Shown here: positions 21,310-33,216 of the stretch, in pieces
Layout of the letters: every line of letters starts with the position of its first letter
How positions within the stretch are numbered: position 1 is the stretch's first letter
Assembly: GCF_025698545.1 (NCBI RefSeq)
Contig: NC_068567.1
Coordinates: 8,556,001 to 8,620,000 of the forward strand
Origin: Gossypium raimondii
Lineage: Eukaryota > Streptophyta > Magnoliopsida > Malvales > Malvaceae
Direction: 5' to 3'
DNA: 64,000 nucleotides
Program-made: the position numbers and the translations under genes
The notes under the pieces: generated by a model
What the model saw: only the letters and a program-made list of their open reading frames with translations
The model's database searches: none
Told to the model about the DNA's origin: nothing

Positions 21310-22531
21310 GTGTTTTATAGTTGCAATTCAAGAGGTATTTTATAGTTGCAATTCCAGTAAATTGGACTGTTTTTTTATGGTTCACTCTATAGTAATGTTT
21401 TTATAGTTATACTTTGCAAGTGGTGATGTAATTAGTTGATTTTTATTGGTATTGAAAAATTTGAATTTGGGATCGAATTTCATTTCAATAATGGACTTTA
21501 TAGGATAATTTATTGGTATAGGATAATTTTATTGGTATTTTTATATATAGTCACTAATTTACTTATTTTTAATTTCTATTTCAATTTAAATAATGTATTT
21601 AACTTTTAAAAGTAGTGCTAAATTTAAGAACACATTTTTAAACGGCTTTATAATTTATACTACTTTATTAAGTAAAATTGGAAGTTGAATTGGTGAATTG
21701 TTGAATATAAGAAAATTGGGAAAATATAACTTGTTGAATGCTATTGAAATAATTTAAAAGGAAAGGGATTTATATTACAATTTCCCTCCCACTGCTTACT
21801 TTCTTTCCTTATTTAATCTCGCACACCATTTGTAACTTGTAAGTCTACATTGTAATATTATTATTTTTATTTTAAAGTCTACTTGTAAGTCTACATTGTA
21901 ATATCATTTAATAGAGAGTATGTAGTTTTATTTTAATCTAATCATCTTCTTCTTTATTATATTTCATTTAAGATTATATTATCTTATCAAATAATCTAAT
22001 TATATTCAGTATGTAGTTTTAATTAATATACTAAACAAAATTTATAACTTAAATTATATCTTTTTCTGAAATCTAATTACATTAATTAATCCATAATTTT
22101 AAACTATTACCAACTTAAAGGTGAATCATTATTATGATTGATTAAATGAAGGGGTTGAATGCTTGAAAGTGCTTCTAAAAATATGATTGAAAGAAAACAA
22201 ATATTCATTGTTATTATGATTGAAAGTGCTTCTAAAATTCTTTAAAGAAAATGTGGTTTGTTAATGTTAAATTTGTAACATTGTTGTCAAAAAATACGGT
22301 TAAGATTCTAAACTAGTATTGGTCATTTTTCTTTGATAGTGTGATATTGCTTCCTATTGAAGCGACTTGTTTGATTACTTCCTCTCCGGTTCTTCTTTTC
22401 ACGCAATCACTGTAAGTTTTTTAGCAATTAAATTATTTAATTTTAGTTTACTGTTATTGAAATTATGATTGGAGAAATGTGACCATTTTAAATAAATTTG
22501 ACAATATGAAACACATTAATATCTTGCAGTA
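21310..22531. other. AT-rich leader before Harbinger transposase
   Basis: No coding signal is visible. The stretch contains duplicated TCTACATTGTAATAT (about 21,845 and 21,890). It probably includes the transposase promoter and a leader intron ending CTTGCAG at about 22,529. Confidence 0.5.
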
Positions 22532-23906
22532 ATGGCTCGTCTGTCTTTAATTGCACAAAGTGTGAGGCGTAAAAGAATTGGAATTGCATTGACAATATGG
22601 TTGGAAATCTGTAACATTGCGAGTTGGTTTATACTTACATTGGCTTCATACTTATAAACCAAGGATTAGGTCCTATATTTTAGATTTTTATGCACAACGG
22701 GATTATGTGAAAAGGCTTGTACATACTAGTGACGAGACCTGTATTGAACAAGTTAGGATGAATAGATTTGCCTTTTTCAAACTATGTGAGATGTTACAAA
22801 CGTTAGGGGGATTGAAGTCGTCAAGGCACATGCTTGTTGATGAGCAAGTTGCAATGTTTTTACATATCATTTCCCATCACCTTAAAAATTGAGTTATTAA
22901 CCATCACTTTAATAGGTCCGGGGAAACTGTTAGCAGATCATTTCATAGTGTTTTAAGTGCTGTCATACGCTTACAAGATGTGTTATTTAAAAAGCCAGAG
23001 CCAATTACAGCAAATTCTTCAGACACAAGGTGGAAATGGTTTAAGGTATTGGAATAAGTTTTATATATAGCTTGTACATAATTTAGTTGATTTAGATTTA
23101 AATTTAGTATCCTAACTTAAGGTTTTATAACATGTGATATAGAATTGCTTAGGTGCTCTTGATGGAACCCACATCAAGATTAGGGTTCCAAAAGTTGATA
23201 AACCTAGATATCGAACGCGAAAAGGTGACATAGCAACAAATATGCTAGGTGTTTGTACACCTGACATGCAATTTGTTTATGTTCTTCCTGGTTGGGAAGG
23301 TTCTGTTGCTGATGGACGAGTTCTTCGAGATGCCATTAGTAGGAGGCATGGACTAAAAATTCCTCATGGTAAAGTGGATAGTTAGAGGACTTTGAAGTAT
23401 TCATTAAGATCAAAATTTTTTGGGGAATTAATAATTAAAATTTTTTTATAGGTTGTTATTATCTAGTTGATGCTGGATACACAAATTGTGAGGGATTTCT
23501 TTCACCTTTTAGAGGACAACGTTATCATTTGAATGACTGGCGTCAGGGTTATCAGCCAAGTACTCCGCGAGAATTTTTTAATATGAAACATGCCTTAGCA
23601 CGTAATGTTATTGAAAGATGCTTTGGGTTATTAAAAATGAGATGGGGAATACTTAGGAGTCCATCATTCTATCCTGTAAGGGTGCACAATAGGATCATTA
23701 TTGCATGTTGTTTGCTCCATAATTTTATTCGAACCCATATGAGTATTGATCCTATTGAAGCGGAGGTGGGAGAAGGATTACCTAGTAATGTAGTAGATGA
23801 CGATGAACCGAATATCGTCAATATTCATCCATCGGATGCTTGGACTACTTGGAGGATGGAACTAGCCAACCAAATGTTCGATGAATGGCAAGCATCTAGA
23901 AATTAG
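22532..23906 (+). pseudogene. Harbinger DDE transposase (HARBI1/ALP1-like), disrupted
   Basis: Three exons fit: 22,532-23,045, 23,143-23,368 and 23,452-23,906, with GT-AG borders. The N-terminal part begins MARLSLIAQSVRRKRIG. The catalytic core is preserved: [10 protein letters not shown] (first Asp), [15 protein letters not shown] (second Asp) and NVIERCFGLLKMRW (Glu). This is the DDE_Tnp_4 nuclease fold of HARBI1 and plant ALP1-like proteins, which cut and join the transposon ends. Two lesions break it. A frameshift near 22,600-22,620 lies between the ATG frame and the VGLYLHWLHTYKPRI frame. An in-frame TGA at 22,890-22,892 sits where relatives have Arg (CGA to TGA, a CpG-type change). The C-terminal two thirds remain fully open. 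Confidence 0.9.
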
Positions 23907-24181
23907 TTAGGTTTAGGTAGAAAATTAGTTTGAGTTAATTAGTTTATGTTATTTTATGTATATAGTTTGTGAAACTTTGGTGGTGTTTTTGTGTTTTTTT
24001 TATTGTACTAAACTTGTTGAATTATTATTTGATTTCTTTTCATTCATCATGTGTTATAATTTTATACAGTGTTGAGTTTGTGATTCATGATATTGAACTC
24101 AATTTTAATTTTATAAAGTGTTCACCTTTTGATTCATGATATTAAACTTAATTTTAATTTGTTTTTTTTCTTAAGATAATT

Positions 24182-25239
24182 ATGTCAGGTGTTTCAGAAT
24201 CAAATGTTCCTTCTCAATCATCTCGAGGAACCAAAAGGAAATGGGTTCCAGAAGAAGATGCAGCACTGGTTTCCTGCATGGTGGACTTGCACAATGTTGG
24301 GACATTTAACGCTGATACGGGGTTCAAAGCCGGTTACTTAAACGAGTTAGAAAAAATGTTAGAGAATGCTTTACCCAATGCGATGTTGAAGGCAAGACCT
24401 AATATCGAGTCAAGGATTAGGTTATTGAAAAGAGATTGGTCAATAGTGTATGACATGCTTAATGGCCAAAACAATAGCGGTTTTGGTTGGGACGACCATA
24501 GGCAGGTCATTGTTGCTGAAGATGCGGTTTGGGACTCTTATTTAAAGGTAAGAATGAGTTCAACTCTTTATTATCCTATTCTTACCAAACTTATAACTAA
24601 TGTGATTCACTCGTTTTTATAGAGTCATAAAGAAGCCGGTCAGTTCAGACATCGTAGTTTCCCTTACTACGACCAACTTACTGCCATATACGCAAAAGAT
24701 CGAGTGACTAGAAAAGACGCTCAAACAGCCGCTGACATTCTTGAAGAAATAAATGCTGAGGATGTACCTTCTGCAGATATTAATGAAGACAGAAACGACT
24801 ACTATGATTGCGATGCTAATGTCTATTTGGATGACATGGATGTTTCTGCCACGGAGCCGCAAACAGACAAAAACCAAGGGGGTTCCTCATCTTCAAAGAG
24901 GAAAAAAAAAAGAATTCTGATGCAACTGGTTATTTTTCTTCTTCAGTTAATGATGCTGTCATTTTATTGGCTGAAAACATGCGGGCCATTGGCGAACAAA
25001 TTAGTAGGAGTATTGCCTCCGATGTGGTAGTTCACCAAAGGTCAGAAGAATACCAGAGCATCCAAGAAAAAGCGTCAAATTTATATCCAACCTTATGCGA
25101 AATAGAAGGTTTAACTGTGGATGAACGGTTTCGAGCATTGAATAAGATTCCAGATCATCCAAGTCAAATGCACGTTTTCTTTAGTTTACCTTCTGGTGTA
25201 CGGTTGGAATGGGTCAGAAGATTTCTTGCTGACCATTAA
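24182..25239 (+). pseudogene. Harbinger Myb/SANT-like accessory gene, frameshifted
   Basis: Exon 1 is 24,182-24,547 (122 codons, with the Myb/SANT-like motif KRKWVPEEDAALVSCMVDL) and exon 2 is 24,623-25,239. PIF/Harbinger elements encode such a DNA-binding partner that brings the transposase to the ends and nucleus. The second half has an acidic linker, a Lys/Arg-rich nuclear signal (SSSKRKKK) and a C-terminal helix region ending FSLPSGVRLEWVRRFLADH. The frame breaks in the A-run at 24,902-24,911: ten A are present, and one more would restore the downstream frame starting NSDATGYFSSS. Unlike the transposase, only this single lesion is seen. Confidence 0.85.
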
Positions 25240-25855
25240 AATTTATGGTTTTGTTTATGACATTTTCGTAACTTTTTCTGTTTGTGATACCATTAAAATT
25301 TACTAGAATTTCATGAATCTCATTTAACCTTTTGTTAATATTCATTGTTATTATGCTTATGCAAAATATAATTCTAAAGTTATTTATTACTGCTAATATT
25401 TTTTTATTGTAGTTGTTCCACAAATGATATTTTAGCACATTAAATATGTATTGCGTTTAATAATAATAAAGTAGATTATAAATTATAATTTAATAATAAT
25501 TAGTTAAATTATATTTTATATTATTATATATTATGATTTTAGTAAATTCATATAAGAATAAGAATTTTATTAAATTATATATTATTATTAAATTATATTT
25601 AATAATAATTATTTTAAATTATATTTTATAGTGTTATATATTATGATTTTATTAGTAAATTCATATTTAAGAATATTTATTAATCATTTTATTAAATTAT
25701 ATATTTTATTAAATTATATTTTATAACAATTATGTTAAAATATGATTAAATTATTTATTATTTATATTAATAATCTTATTAAAATTTAATAACAATAACA
25801 ATAATCATCTATCTTAAAAAAAATTCTGCTAAGGGTATTCTAGTCATTTTAGCTT
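25240..25855. other. AT-rich tail of Harbinger element
   Basis: This is very AT-rich, with several diverged repeats of AAATTATATTTTATA...TATTATATATTATGATTTTA. No gene is visible. Confidence 0.6.
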
Positions 25856-26008
25856 TTTTCCTTATGCTATTACACCTCTATTCCATTCAACCAAACACAA
25901 GAATACCATTACGCCTCTATTCCATTACATTCAACCAAACAAAAGAATTACCTATTACGCCTCTATTCCATTACGCCTCTATTCCATTACAGCGAACCAA
26001 ACGTGGTG
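25856..26008. repeat. 3' subterminal repeats and terminal repeat of Harbinger
   Basis: A motif close to ATTACGCCTCTATTCCATT occurs about four times, separated by CAACCAAACA(C/A)AAGAAT. The terminal inverted repeat ends AACCAAACGTGGTG. CAACCAAAC itself resembles the terminal repeat, so the end looks like stacked partial copies. Confidence 0.85.
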
Positions 26009-26011
26009 TTA

Positions 26012-28425
26012 GTGTTTACTAGGTTAAGGTTGAGATTTTGGATCCTTAAATATTCAAGTTTGACTCTCGTCATGCACAATTGCAAATGTTTCTTCAGTTT
26101 AGGGGCGAATCTATAAAATTTTTAGAAAGGGTCAAAATTGAATTATAATTTTTGGGATATCAAATATAGATTTTATCATGAATTAATTTATGATTTTATA
26201 ATTTTTAAAAGGACTAAATAGATTTTTTTTTTCATTTTTAGAAGGGTAAAAGCATAATTTTCCCTATATTAATTTATAATGAACTAGAATTAAAATTTTC
26301 TAATTTTAAGTGGCAAGGCCCGACGTACCCATGGATCTATTTCAGTCTCATCATATATGTCATGAATGAGTTTTGTCCGAATCCTTTATATTTTTACCTA
26401 ATTTTTTCTAATTCTTCGTTCTTTTTTATTTTCGATTGATTTTATTTTACGTTGTAGTTACTCAAATATATATTTGTATTAGTACTCTATTTATAATAAT
26501 AAACTTTTCAAAATTATATCTATATTCTACCAAGCGGAATATGATATTAGGGCACAATCAGTAATTTTATATTGAATAGTGGGGATAAAAAATAAATTAA
26601 AAGATTTCAAAATATTAAAACGTAATTATTTTTCTATTTTAATTATAAAAATACAAAACTTATAAAATTTCAAAAACAATACAAAAGGACTTCAGAGTAT
26701 ATTAATTTTGCTGTTGTGGCAGTTAAAATATTTTGACGCCTTCTCTTATTATTATTTTAGTTTATTTTATTTTAATTATTAATTTTAGGGATAAAAGTTA
26801 ATTTTTGAATTTTGATAATTTTTAACTCGGTTCCCAATTTGTCTTAATTTTTTTTCAATTTTGGTCCTTATAATAATCTAGCATTTTGATTATGTCACGT
26901 CATAATTTAATTTTTATTAAAAATATATTATTTTATGCGGCAACATGATATAATATTAGAATATAATCACATAAATTAAAATTTAAAAAATATCTAAACA
27001 AAAAAATCAAAACTAATTTTTAAAAATCATTAACTTTATGGAATAAATGTTAATTTTATGCCATTATCATATTTGAAATGATGGGTTTTATTATAATTTT
27101 GTATCTTATATTACTTTGAAAGTTATAACATTTGTGATGTGTAATGTCCCAACGATGTTTTATTTTATATTTTGATTTGTTAGATGCAGACATTTTTTCT
27201 TCAAGATTTTTTCATTTGTTCTTTGAATTTTCGAATAAATTGATTTTATTCAATTTCGTATCAATATGAAATTTAGTCTTCAATCATTGAGCTTCTACGA
27301 TTTTTATTTTTCCAGCCTATAATGGTGGAAGACGACCTACCTTTGATTATTCTTCTTATATACCTTGTCTTCATTTAATGTATTAACCCAACGCCCAAGA
27401 CATAAATATGTGGCCACATGTTATTATGATTTTCCTTTTTTAAGTTACGGTACTTTGTATGATAAATCGACCAATCAATACATCAATTTAAATTTTGGAT
27501 TTTTGAATTCAGACAAACTTAATTCAATGAGATCTTTCATTCACATTTTTTCCCATCAAGAGCGTTTTATAAATTTCTGGGACTCCCAAATTTGGAGTAA
27601 GATTGAATGTGCCCCTCTTCCGTATATGTACAAATAGAATAACCTATTTATACATAATGGTAAAGGGATCCCCTATGACCATCAATCGTAGAAATAAATA
27701 GAAAAAGGAAGAGATATTTTAATTCTTACAAACTTGATCTTGTTACCCTCGACAACAAACATGTTTGAACCATTTCATCAAGTATGTGTTTGGATAATTC
27801 AAAGTTTTGATAATTAGTTCTCTTTCGGTCAAAAACCAACATCGATGAAGACGTGTGGGTGCACTATTTTGCAGTGAGAATTATAACTTTTCATGAATTT
27901 TCCATTTCTCACTCAACAACGTAACTTTGAGGTTTTTTTTTTTTTGAGGATCAACGAATCAAATGATTTTTTTTCTAATTTTTGCCTCTATTCTCCCTAT
28001 GAATCAAACATTATAAGCATTGAATTGAATTAATTCAATAATTTACTCTAACTAACTAACTAGAATAAATCTAGGAGAGAATCCACACATTTACGTAAGG
28101 TGTGACTAGAACTTGAGATCTCAAAATTCCTCGAGCCTCAAACTTGCAATTGAACCAAGGCCTAAATGGCAAATATTGTTATGAAATTTGGTTTTGATTT
28201 TGAGATAAATAAATTATATTTAAAATTATTTTAGTTTAAATTAATTCAGAATAATAATTTTGTTGAGGGATTTTTTACTCTTCTAAGAGAAGTCTAGAAA
28301 GTGTCGTTATCTAGGACCACAGACCCTTCAACAAGTTCGTATTGCCTTTGATGGAGATTTTATCTCCCAACTCTAACAAAAACTCAAGTGCCTAAATTGG
28401 TAGCCTATTCACAAAGCAAGAGTGT
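26012..28425. other. AT-rich intergenic DNA
   Basis: No convincing gene was found. The ORF at 27,365-27,637 (90 codons) has no recognisable domain. The text has the low-complexity feel of old decayed transposons, such as 'ggtcctta', 'agggtaaaa' and 'attttgacc' strings, but no boundaries could be set. Confidence 0.5.
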
Positions 28426-28754
28426 TGTGTAGAGTTGTGTGACCCGAATCCTATCACTTTTTAAAGAAATAAAATATGGTGGCAAAATAAGGGGATCTGC
28501 GGGGGCAAAAGGCTGAGGGCCGCACAAGTAGAATCCGTATAAAACTACACTTCTTCTATTTGACATTGATTAGAATAGGGTTTTTCCACCTTTAAATATA
28601 TGTAGTTGAAACTCCTCTTGTATTATTTGTTTTTCAACATTAATAAATTTCTTATCCTTTACCTGTGTTTTTTTTCCCCACAAGGTTTCCACATAAAATA
28701 TGTATTCTTTTTTTTGTGATCATTCTATTGCCATTATCGACCTCTATTATAACA
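28426..28754 (+). repeat. 5' LTR of copia element
   Basis: It begins near TGTGTAGAGTTGTGTGACC and ends TATAACA just before the primer-binding site. The start matches the truncated copy at about 31,088. The left boundary is uncertain by a few bases, because no target duplication survives. Confidence 0.75.
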
Positions 28755-28757
28755 AAT

Positions 28758-28769
28758 TGGTATCAGAGC
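28758..28769 (+). other. Primer-binding site (initiator Met-tRNA)
   Basis: TGGTATCAGAGC is the standard complement to the 3' end of plant initiator methionine tRNA, used to prime copia reverse transcription. Confidence 0.9.
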
Positions 28770-28797
28770 TTTTCGGGTTGCTTGTCTCGATCACAAT

Positions 28798-28930
28798 AAT
28801 GGAAATAATGAAGTACGATATTTCGTTGTGGCAGGTAAAGATGCAGACAGTTCCTACACAGATGGATTTGGAGGATGCCCTACTAGGGTTAGATAAGATA
28901 CCTTCGTTGTTGGAACTGTCTTTAAATTAG
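28798..28930 (+). pseudogene. Copia gag N-terminal remnant
   Basis: The reading includes KYDISLWQVKMQTVPTQMDL and EDALLG, the conserved start of copia gag (LWQVKM...). It breaks off after about 40 codons at an internal deletion. Confidence 0.75.
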
Positions 28931-28969
28931 AGTAATTAGTAGGAGTATCAGACCATGTTGATAATGGTA

Positions 28970-30984
28970 AATTTAAAGATTTTTGGGTGTCTTGCGTATG
29001 CTCATGTTGATAATGGTAAATTGGAACCTAGATCTATTAAGTGTGTTTTTCTTGAATATAAGGCTGGTGTTTAAGGGTATAAGTTATGGTGTCCTGAAAA
29101 TAGAAAACTTGTGATTAGCAGAAATGTTGTTTTTGATGAAACTACTGTGCTGTCTAACTTATCTCTTAAAGACTCTTCAAATAAAAACCAATAGAAATCA
29201 AACACACATGTGAAGCAGGAGGAGCTTCAGATTGATCCAGGATCTACAACAGAGTTTAATACTAAGGTTAGTATAGAAACACAGAGAAGAGTTACTTCTT
29301 TACCACAATCAGCATCACAATATTTTATTGCCAAGAACAGACCTAAAAGAGAAATTAAACCTCTAAAAAGGTTCACCGAGGCTGATCTAGTTGCTTATGC
29401 TTTAAATGTGACTAAAGATATAGATGCAAATCAAGAGCCATCTACTTATTCTGAGGCAGTTAGCTGTAAAGATTCAGGAAAGTGAATGATTTCTATGCAA
29501 GAAGAGATGGAATCACTCCATAAGAATAGAATATGGGACTTAGTGAAGCTTCTTAAGGGTAAAAAGGTTGTTCGTTTTAAATGGGTGTTTAAGAAGAAGA
29601 AAAAAGGCTTCAAAAGTTGAAGAACTCAAGTATAAAACAAGGCTAGTTGCAAAAAGTTACAATCAGGTTCCAGGTGTAGACTTCACAGATGTATTTCTCC
29701 AGTTTTTAAGCATAGTTCGATTCGATCCTTACTAGGTATTGTGGTCATATATGATTTGGAGCTTGAGCAGTTAAATATGAAAACAACATTCTTGCATAAA
29801 AAACTTGAGAAAGATATTTACATGCAACAACCGGAGAGCTTTATAGTCTCAGAAAAGTAGGACTATGTTTTCTTGCTGAAAAAGTCCCTTTATGGCTTGA
29901 AACAGTCACCTAGATAGTGATACAAGAGGTTTGATTCATTTATGACTACTTATGATTTCAAAAGAAGCAGCTTTGACAGTTTTGTTTATTTTAAGAAAAA
30001 TTGTGATGGTTCATCTGTATATCTGCTCCTTTATGTTGATGACATGTTCATAACAACCAAAGATAAATGAGAGATAAGAAAAGTCAAAGCCCAGCTTAGT
30101 AAAGAATTTGAGATGATAGATTTGGGAGCAATAAAGAAGATACTCAGGATGGAAATTCTTAGAGATAGAAAAGCATGTAAACTGTACCTAAGTTAGAAAA
30201 GGTACATTGATAAAGTTCTTTGTAGGTTCAATATGCAGAGTGCCAAGGTTGTTAGTACTCCATTAGCAGCCCACTTTAGACTTTCATCGGCTTTGTCTCT
30301 GCAATCAGATAATGAGATTGACTACATATCACGTGTTCCATATTCTAGTGCAGTGAGATCTCTCATGTATGTTATGGTTTCCTTACGTCTAAATTTATCA
30401 TATGCAGTTAGTAGACACATGACAAATCCCGGTAAAGAACACTGGAAAGCAGTTCAATGGATTTTTAGATACTTGCGAAGTACTACTAATGTTTGCTTAC
30501 AGTTTGGAAGAACTAAATATGGATTCATTGGGTATGTTGATTCTGATTTTGTTGAAAACCTTGATAAAAGAAGATCTCTCACACGGTATGTCTTTACTAT
30601 TGGGGGTTGCGCAATCAGTTGGAAAGTCACTTTGCAAACCATAGTTGTTTTGTCTACTTCTGAATTTGAGTACATGATGATTACTGGGGCTTATAAAGAA
30701 GTTATTTAGTTAAAAGGACTCTTTGGTGAACTCAGTAAAGACCTCTAGATCAATACAGTGTTTTTTGATAGTCAGAATGTCATATTCCTTACGAAGGATC
30801 AAATGTTTCCTGAGAGAACAAAGTACGTTGATGTTCGGTATCATTTTGTGCAAGATATTATTGCTCGTGGTGATATTGTTATGAGCAAAGTTAGTACTCA
30901 TGATAATCATATGGATATGATGACTAAGTCACTTACTATAACTAAGTTTAAGCATTGCTTGGACTTGGTTGGTGTTCATTGTTG
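28970..30984 (+). pseudogene. Copia integrase-end, RT and RNase H remnant
   Basis: In order, the remnants are GCLAYAHV and GYKLWCPENRK (integrase C-terminal part), a linker with SASQYFIAKNRPKREIKPLKR, RT pieces YGLKQSPR (stop) WYKRFD and LLLYVDDMFI, and an RNase H-like end with SDFVENLDKRRSLTRYVF. The reading ends [19 protein letters not shown]. Several in-frame stops and shifts interrupt it. The 158-codon RNase H part (30,233-30,709) is the longest surviving open piece. Confidence 0.85.
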
Positions 30985-31374
30985 AAGAATACCCCTTAAA
31001 GGATTTCGTGGAAGAGGTGAAGAACTTGTTCGTTAAGAGTTCATGGTGAAGAACTTATTCGTTGAGAATTTGTGCCAAGGTGGAGATTATTAGAGTTATG
31101 TGACCTGAATTTCATCACTTGTTAAAGAAATAAAATACAATGATAAAACCTATAATTTCCCTATGGATAAGTGTATAATCCCATCACACTGGTTTTGGAG
31201 AAAAGCTGTTAGCATAATTATTCATGTATTAACAAAGTGTTGTTGAGGAAAAAACGAGGACAATGGGGAAAGGAAGGAAGCCAACAGTGAGCTATTTTCA
31301 TGTTTTCAAGAGTACTTCTTACATTCTAAGAGACAAAGCCTATTAGGGAAATTTTGATGCACGTAGTGATGAGG

Positions 31375-31665
31375 GAATGGAATGATAAGCCTTTTTAACC
31401 ATGTACATTTCACCAAATTCTCGTCTAATTCTTTATCATCCATAAATGGCGCAACACCCAAAAAATGATTCTACACAAACTTCATGTCAATGTCACTAGC
31501 TTCAGTTACCACATGCCCATCAACTGGAAGGGCAATTATTAAAGTGACATCTTGTATCCTTATAGCTGCTTCCCCGTAGGGAAAATGGAACTTTTGTGTT
31601 TCCGGCCACCTTTCCAACAAGGTAGAGAGCAACTCTGGTATCATTTTAAAGGTTTCTCTCGTAGA
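31375..31665 (-). pseudogene. Plant mobile domain (PMD) gene fragment
   Basis: The minus strand reads LLERWPETQKFHFPYGEAAI, then RIQDVTLIIALPVDGHVVT, then a stop, then NHFLGVAPFMDDKELDENLV. This matches the plant mobile domain ('aminotransferase-like', as in MAIL1/MAIN), usually ...LVERWRPETHTFHLP.GE.TITLQDV...LGLPVDG... One residue is missing after ERW, and a TAG interrupts it. PMD genes are common cargo of plant transposons. No flanking transposon ends were identified here. Confidence 0.7.
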
Positions 31666-32915
31666 AAAGCTTACATCATTTTGAGCATGAACAACTTGAT
31701 CTATTTGTTATTTAAAATATTACGAAAATCAATTTTTAATCTCACAAAATCAAAAAAAAAAGCATCACAATAAAAAAATAAAAAAAATTGAGTGGAAACT
31801 TTTACCATATTGATGACATGGTGAGCTACATATTCTTCAAACATAACCATTTTTCCTAAAAAATGGTTATGAAAATGACAAGTTATTTGGCAAAGTGGGA
31901 GAGTCTGAGAGTTCGAGTTTTGTGGAAATAAAAGAGAAAGTGATAAAGAATTTATAGGCAAATACCTCTATAATACCTCTATCCCGTAACCGTCGCCGGA
32001 ATAGGTAAGGGGAATTACAAGACCTTTATTTCAATTCAGAACAGTAAAACATTAAATATTTACTAAATATCATCTCAAACATACCAAATTCATTGTCAAT
32101 TTCATATAATAATTCCATATCCAAACATATGTTCATATCTCATTTCAATACCTTATAAAGCATATCAAAAACCTTGTTAAACCATATCAAAATCTTACCA
32201 AATTCACAAGTAACACATACCAAACCAAACATTTCCAACTCAAGCCATATCATATAATTTGATCAAACCCCAAAATTTATACCAACATAAGTGACCATAT
32301 AATTCAATCAATAAACTAGCTTATATATGTCTTATTTACATTATTTACATAAGATCCAAAAGTACCGAATATCGTCTAGATAGTGTGATAGCAAATCTCC
32401 GACCTCGTCCAAAATCGAGCTAGCTTTTGAAATCTATAGGACATAAGAAAAGAACGAAGTAAGCATTAAGCTTAGTAAGCCCATATAATGTAAAATTAAA
32501 CTTATCAATATAGCATAAAGCACTAAAGCAATTAAAACCAACTCATTTGTCCACAAAGCCTGTTCACATATATGACATTCGTTCGTACGTTATTATAACC
32601 TATATTACCATTTCAGTACAATCCAACCAAATTTTTTTTCTTGCCAAATGCATAAGCATATAAAATCATCCATACCATGTAATTCACATAACATTATAGC
32701 AATTCATTTCTATTCGTATAAACTGTAATTCATTCATATAACCAGTAGTTCATCCGTATAAACACATATCTTATTCATATGATCATTAACAGTAATTATG
32801 CCCGTTGAACTTCGTAGAATATTGATAGATACTCGAGTGATACACACTAAGTGTATTTATCGGTAATCCGTCAACCCATTATCCTTTCCGTTCTTTCGAA
32901 CCATGAATGAATAAA

Positions 32916-33072
32916 CTCCTCCTGAGCTGATAAACAGTAGGCTCTATTGAGCTGAAACGGTAAGCTCTGACGAGCTGAACAGTAAGCTCATACAAGCTAA
33001 AACAGTAAGCTCTAATGAGCTGAAAATAGTAGGCTCTTACGAGCTGAAATATCGGTAAGCTCATACGAGCTG
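32916..33072. repeat. ~24-bp tandem repeat, 7 units
   Basis: Units like GAGCTGAAACAGTAAGCTCT repeat seven times with small changes. Each unit contains a small inverted pair, GAGCT/AGCTC. The array lies in the gypsy-type LTR in the same relative setting as the 72-bp array of the 2989-8205 element. Confidence 0.85.
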
Positions 33073-33216
33073 TGGTGAGTCCGCAACAAATGCAGGAGCT
33101 CGACCAAATCGGTAACCCTAGTGACATGTCACTCGTATCTAACAACTTCCTACGGTCCAAACAGGACTCAGTAGCTATTCAAATTCATCATTTAAGCATT
33201 CAATGATCAATAATTC

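Larger units (their letters stand above)
17754..26008 (+). mobile_element. PIF/Harbinger transposon, 8,255 bp, with TTA duplication
   Basis: The left end is CACTCTGTTTGGTTCGATGT. The reversed right end is CACCACGTTTGGTTCGCTGT, so the terminal inverted repeats match. TTA flanks both sides (17,751-17,753 and 26,009-26,011), the usual PIF/Harbinger target duplication. Inside, in order, are a 4.8-kb non-transposase region with two CENH3-like exon copies and internal duplications, a DDE transposase gene and a Myb/SANT accessory gene. Both genes run rightward and both are disrupted. The element is much longer than is usual for autonomous members of the superfamily, because of the extra 5' region. 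It may still move if intact copies elsewhere supply the proteins. Confidence 0.9.
28426..31200 (+). mobile_element. Ty1/copia retrotransposon, internally deleted
   Basis: A 5' LTR (about 28,426-28,754) is followed by a primer-binding site, a short gag start, a decayed pol region and a purine-rich tract. Only the first ~70-110 bp of the 3' LTR (from about 31,088) remain. The two LTR starts are alike (AGAGTT(G/A)TGTGACC(C/T)GAAT...). Most of gag, protease and integrase are missing: the gag start joins almost directly to the integrase C-terminal part. Many stops and frameshifts show it is dead. Confidence 0.9.

Noticed and set aside
27365-27637. 90-codon open frame in intergenic DNA
   Set aside because: No recognisable domain, no splice or promoter context, in decayed AT-rich DNA.
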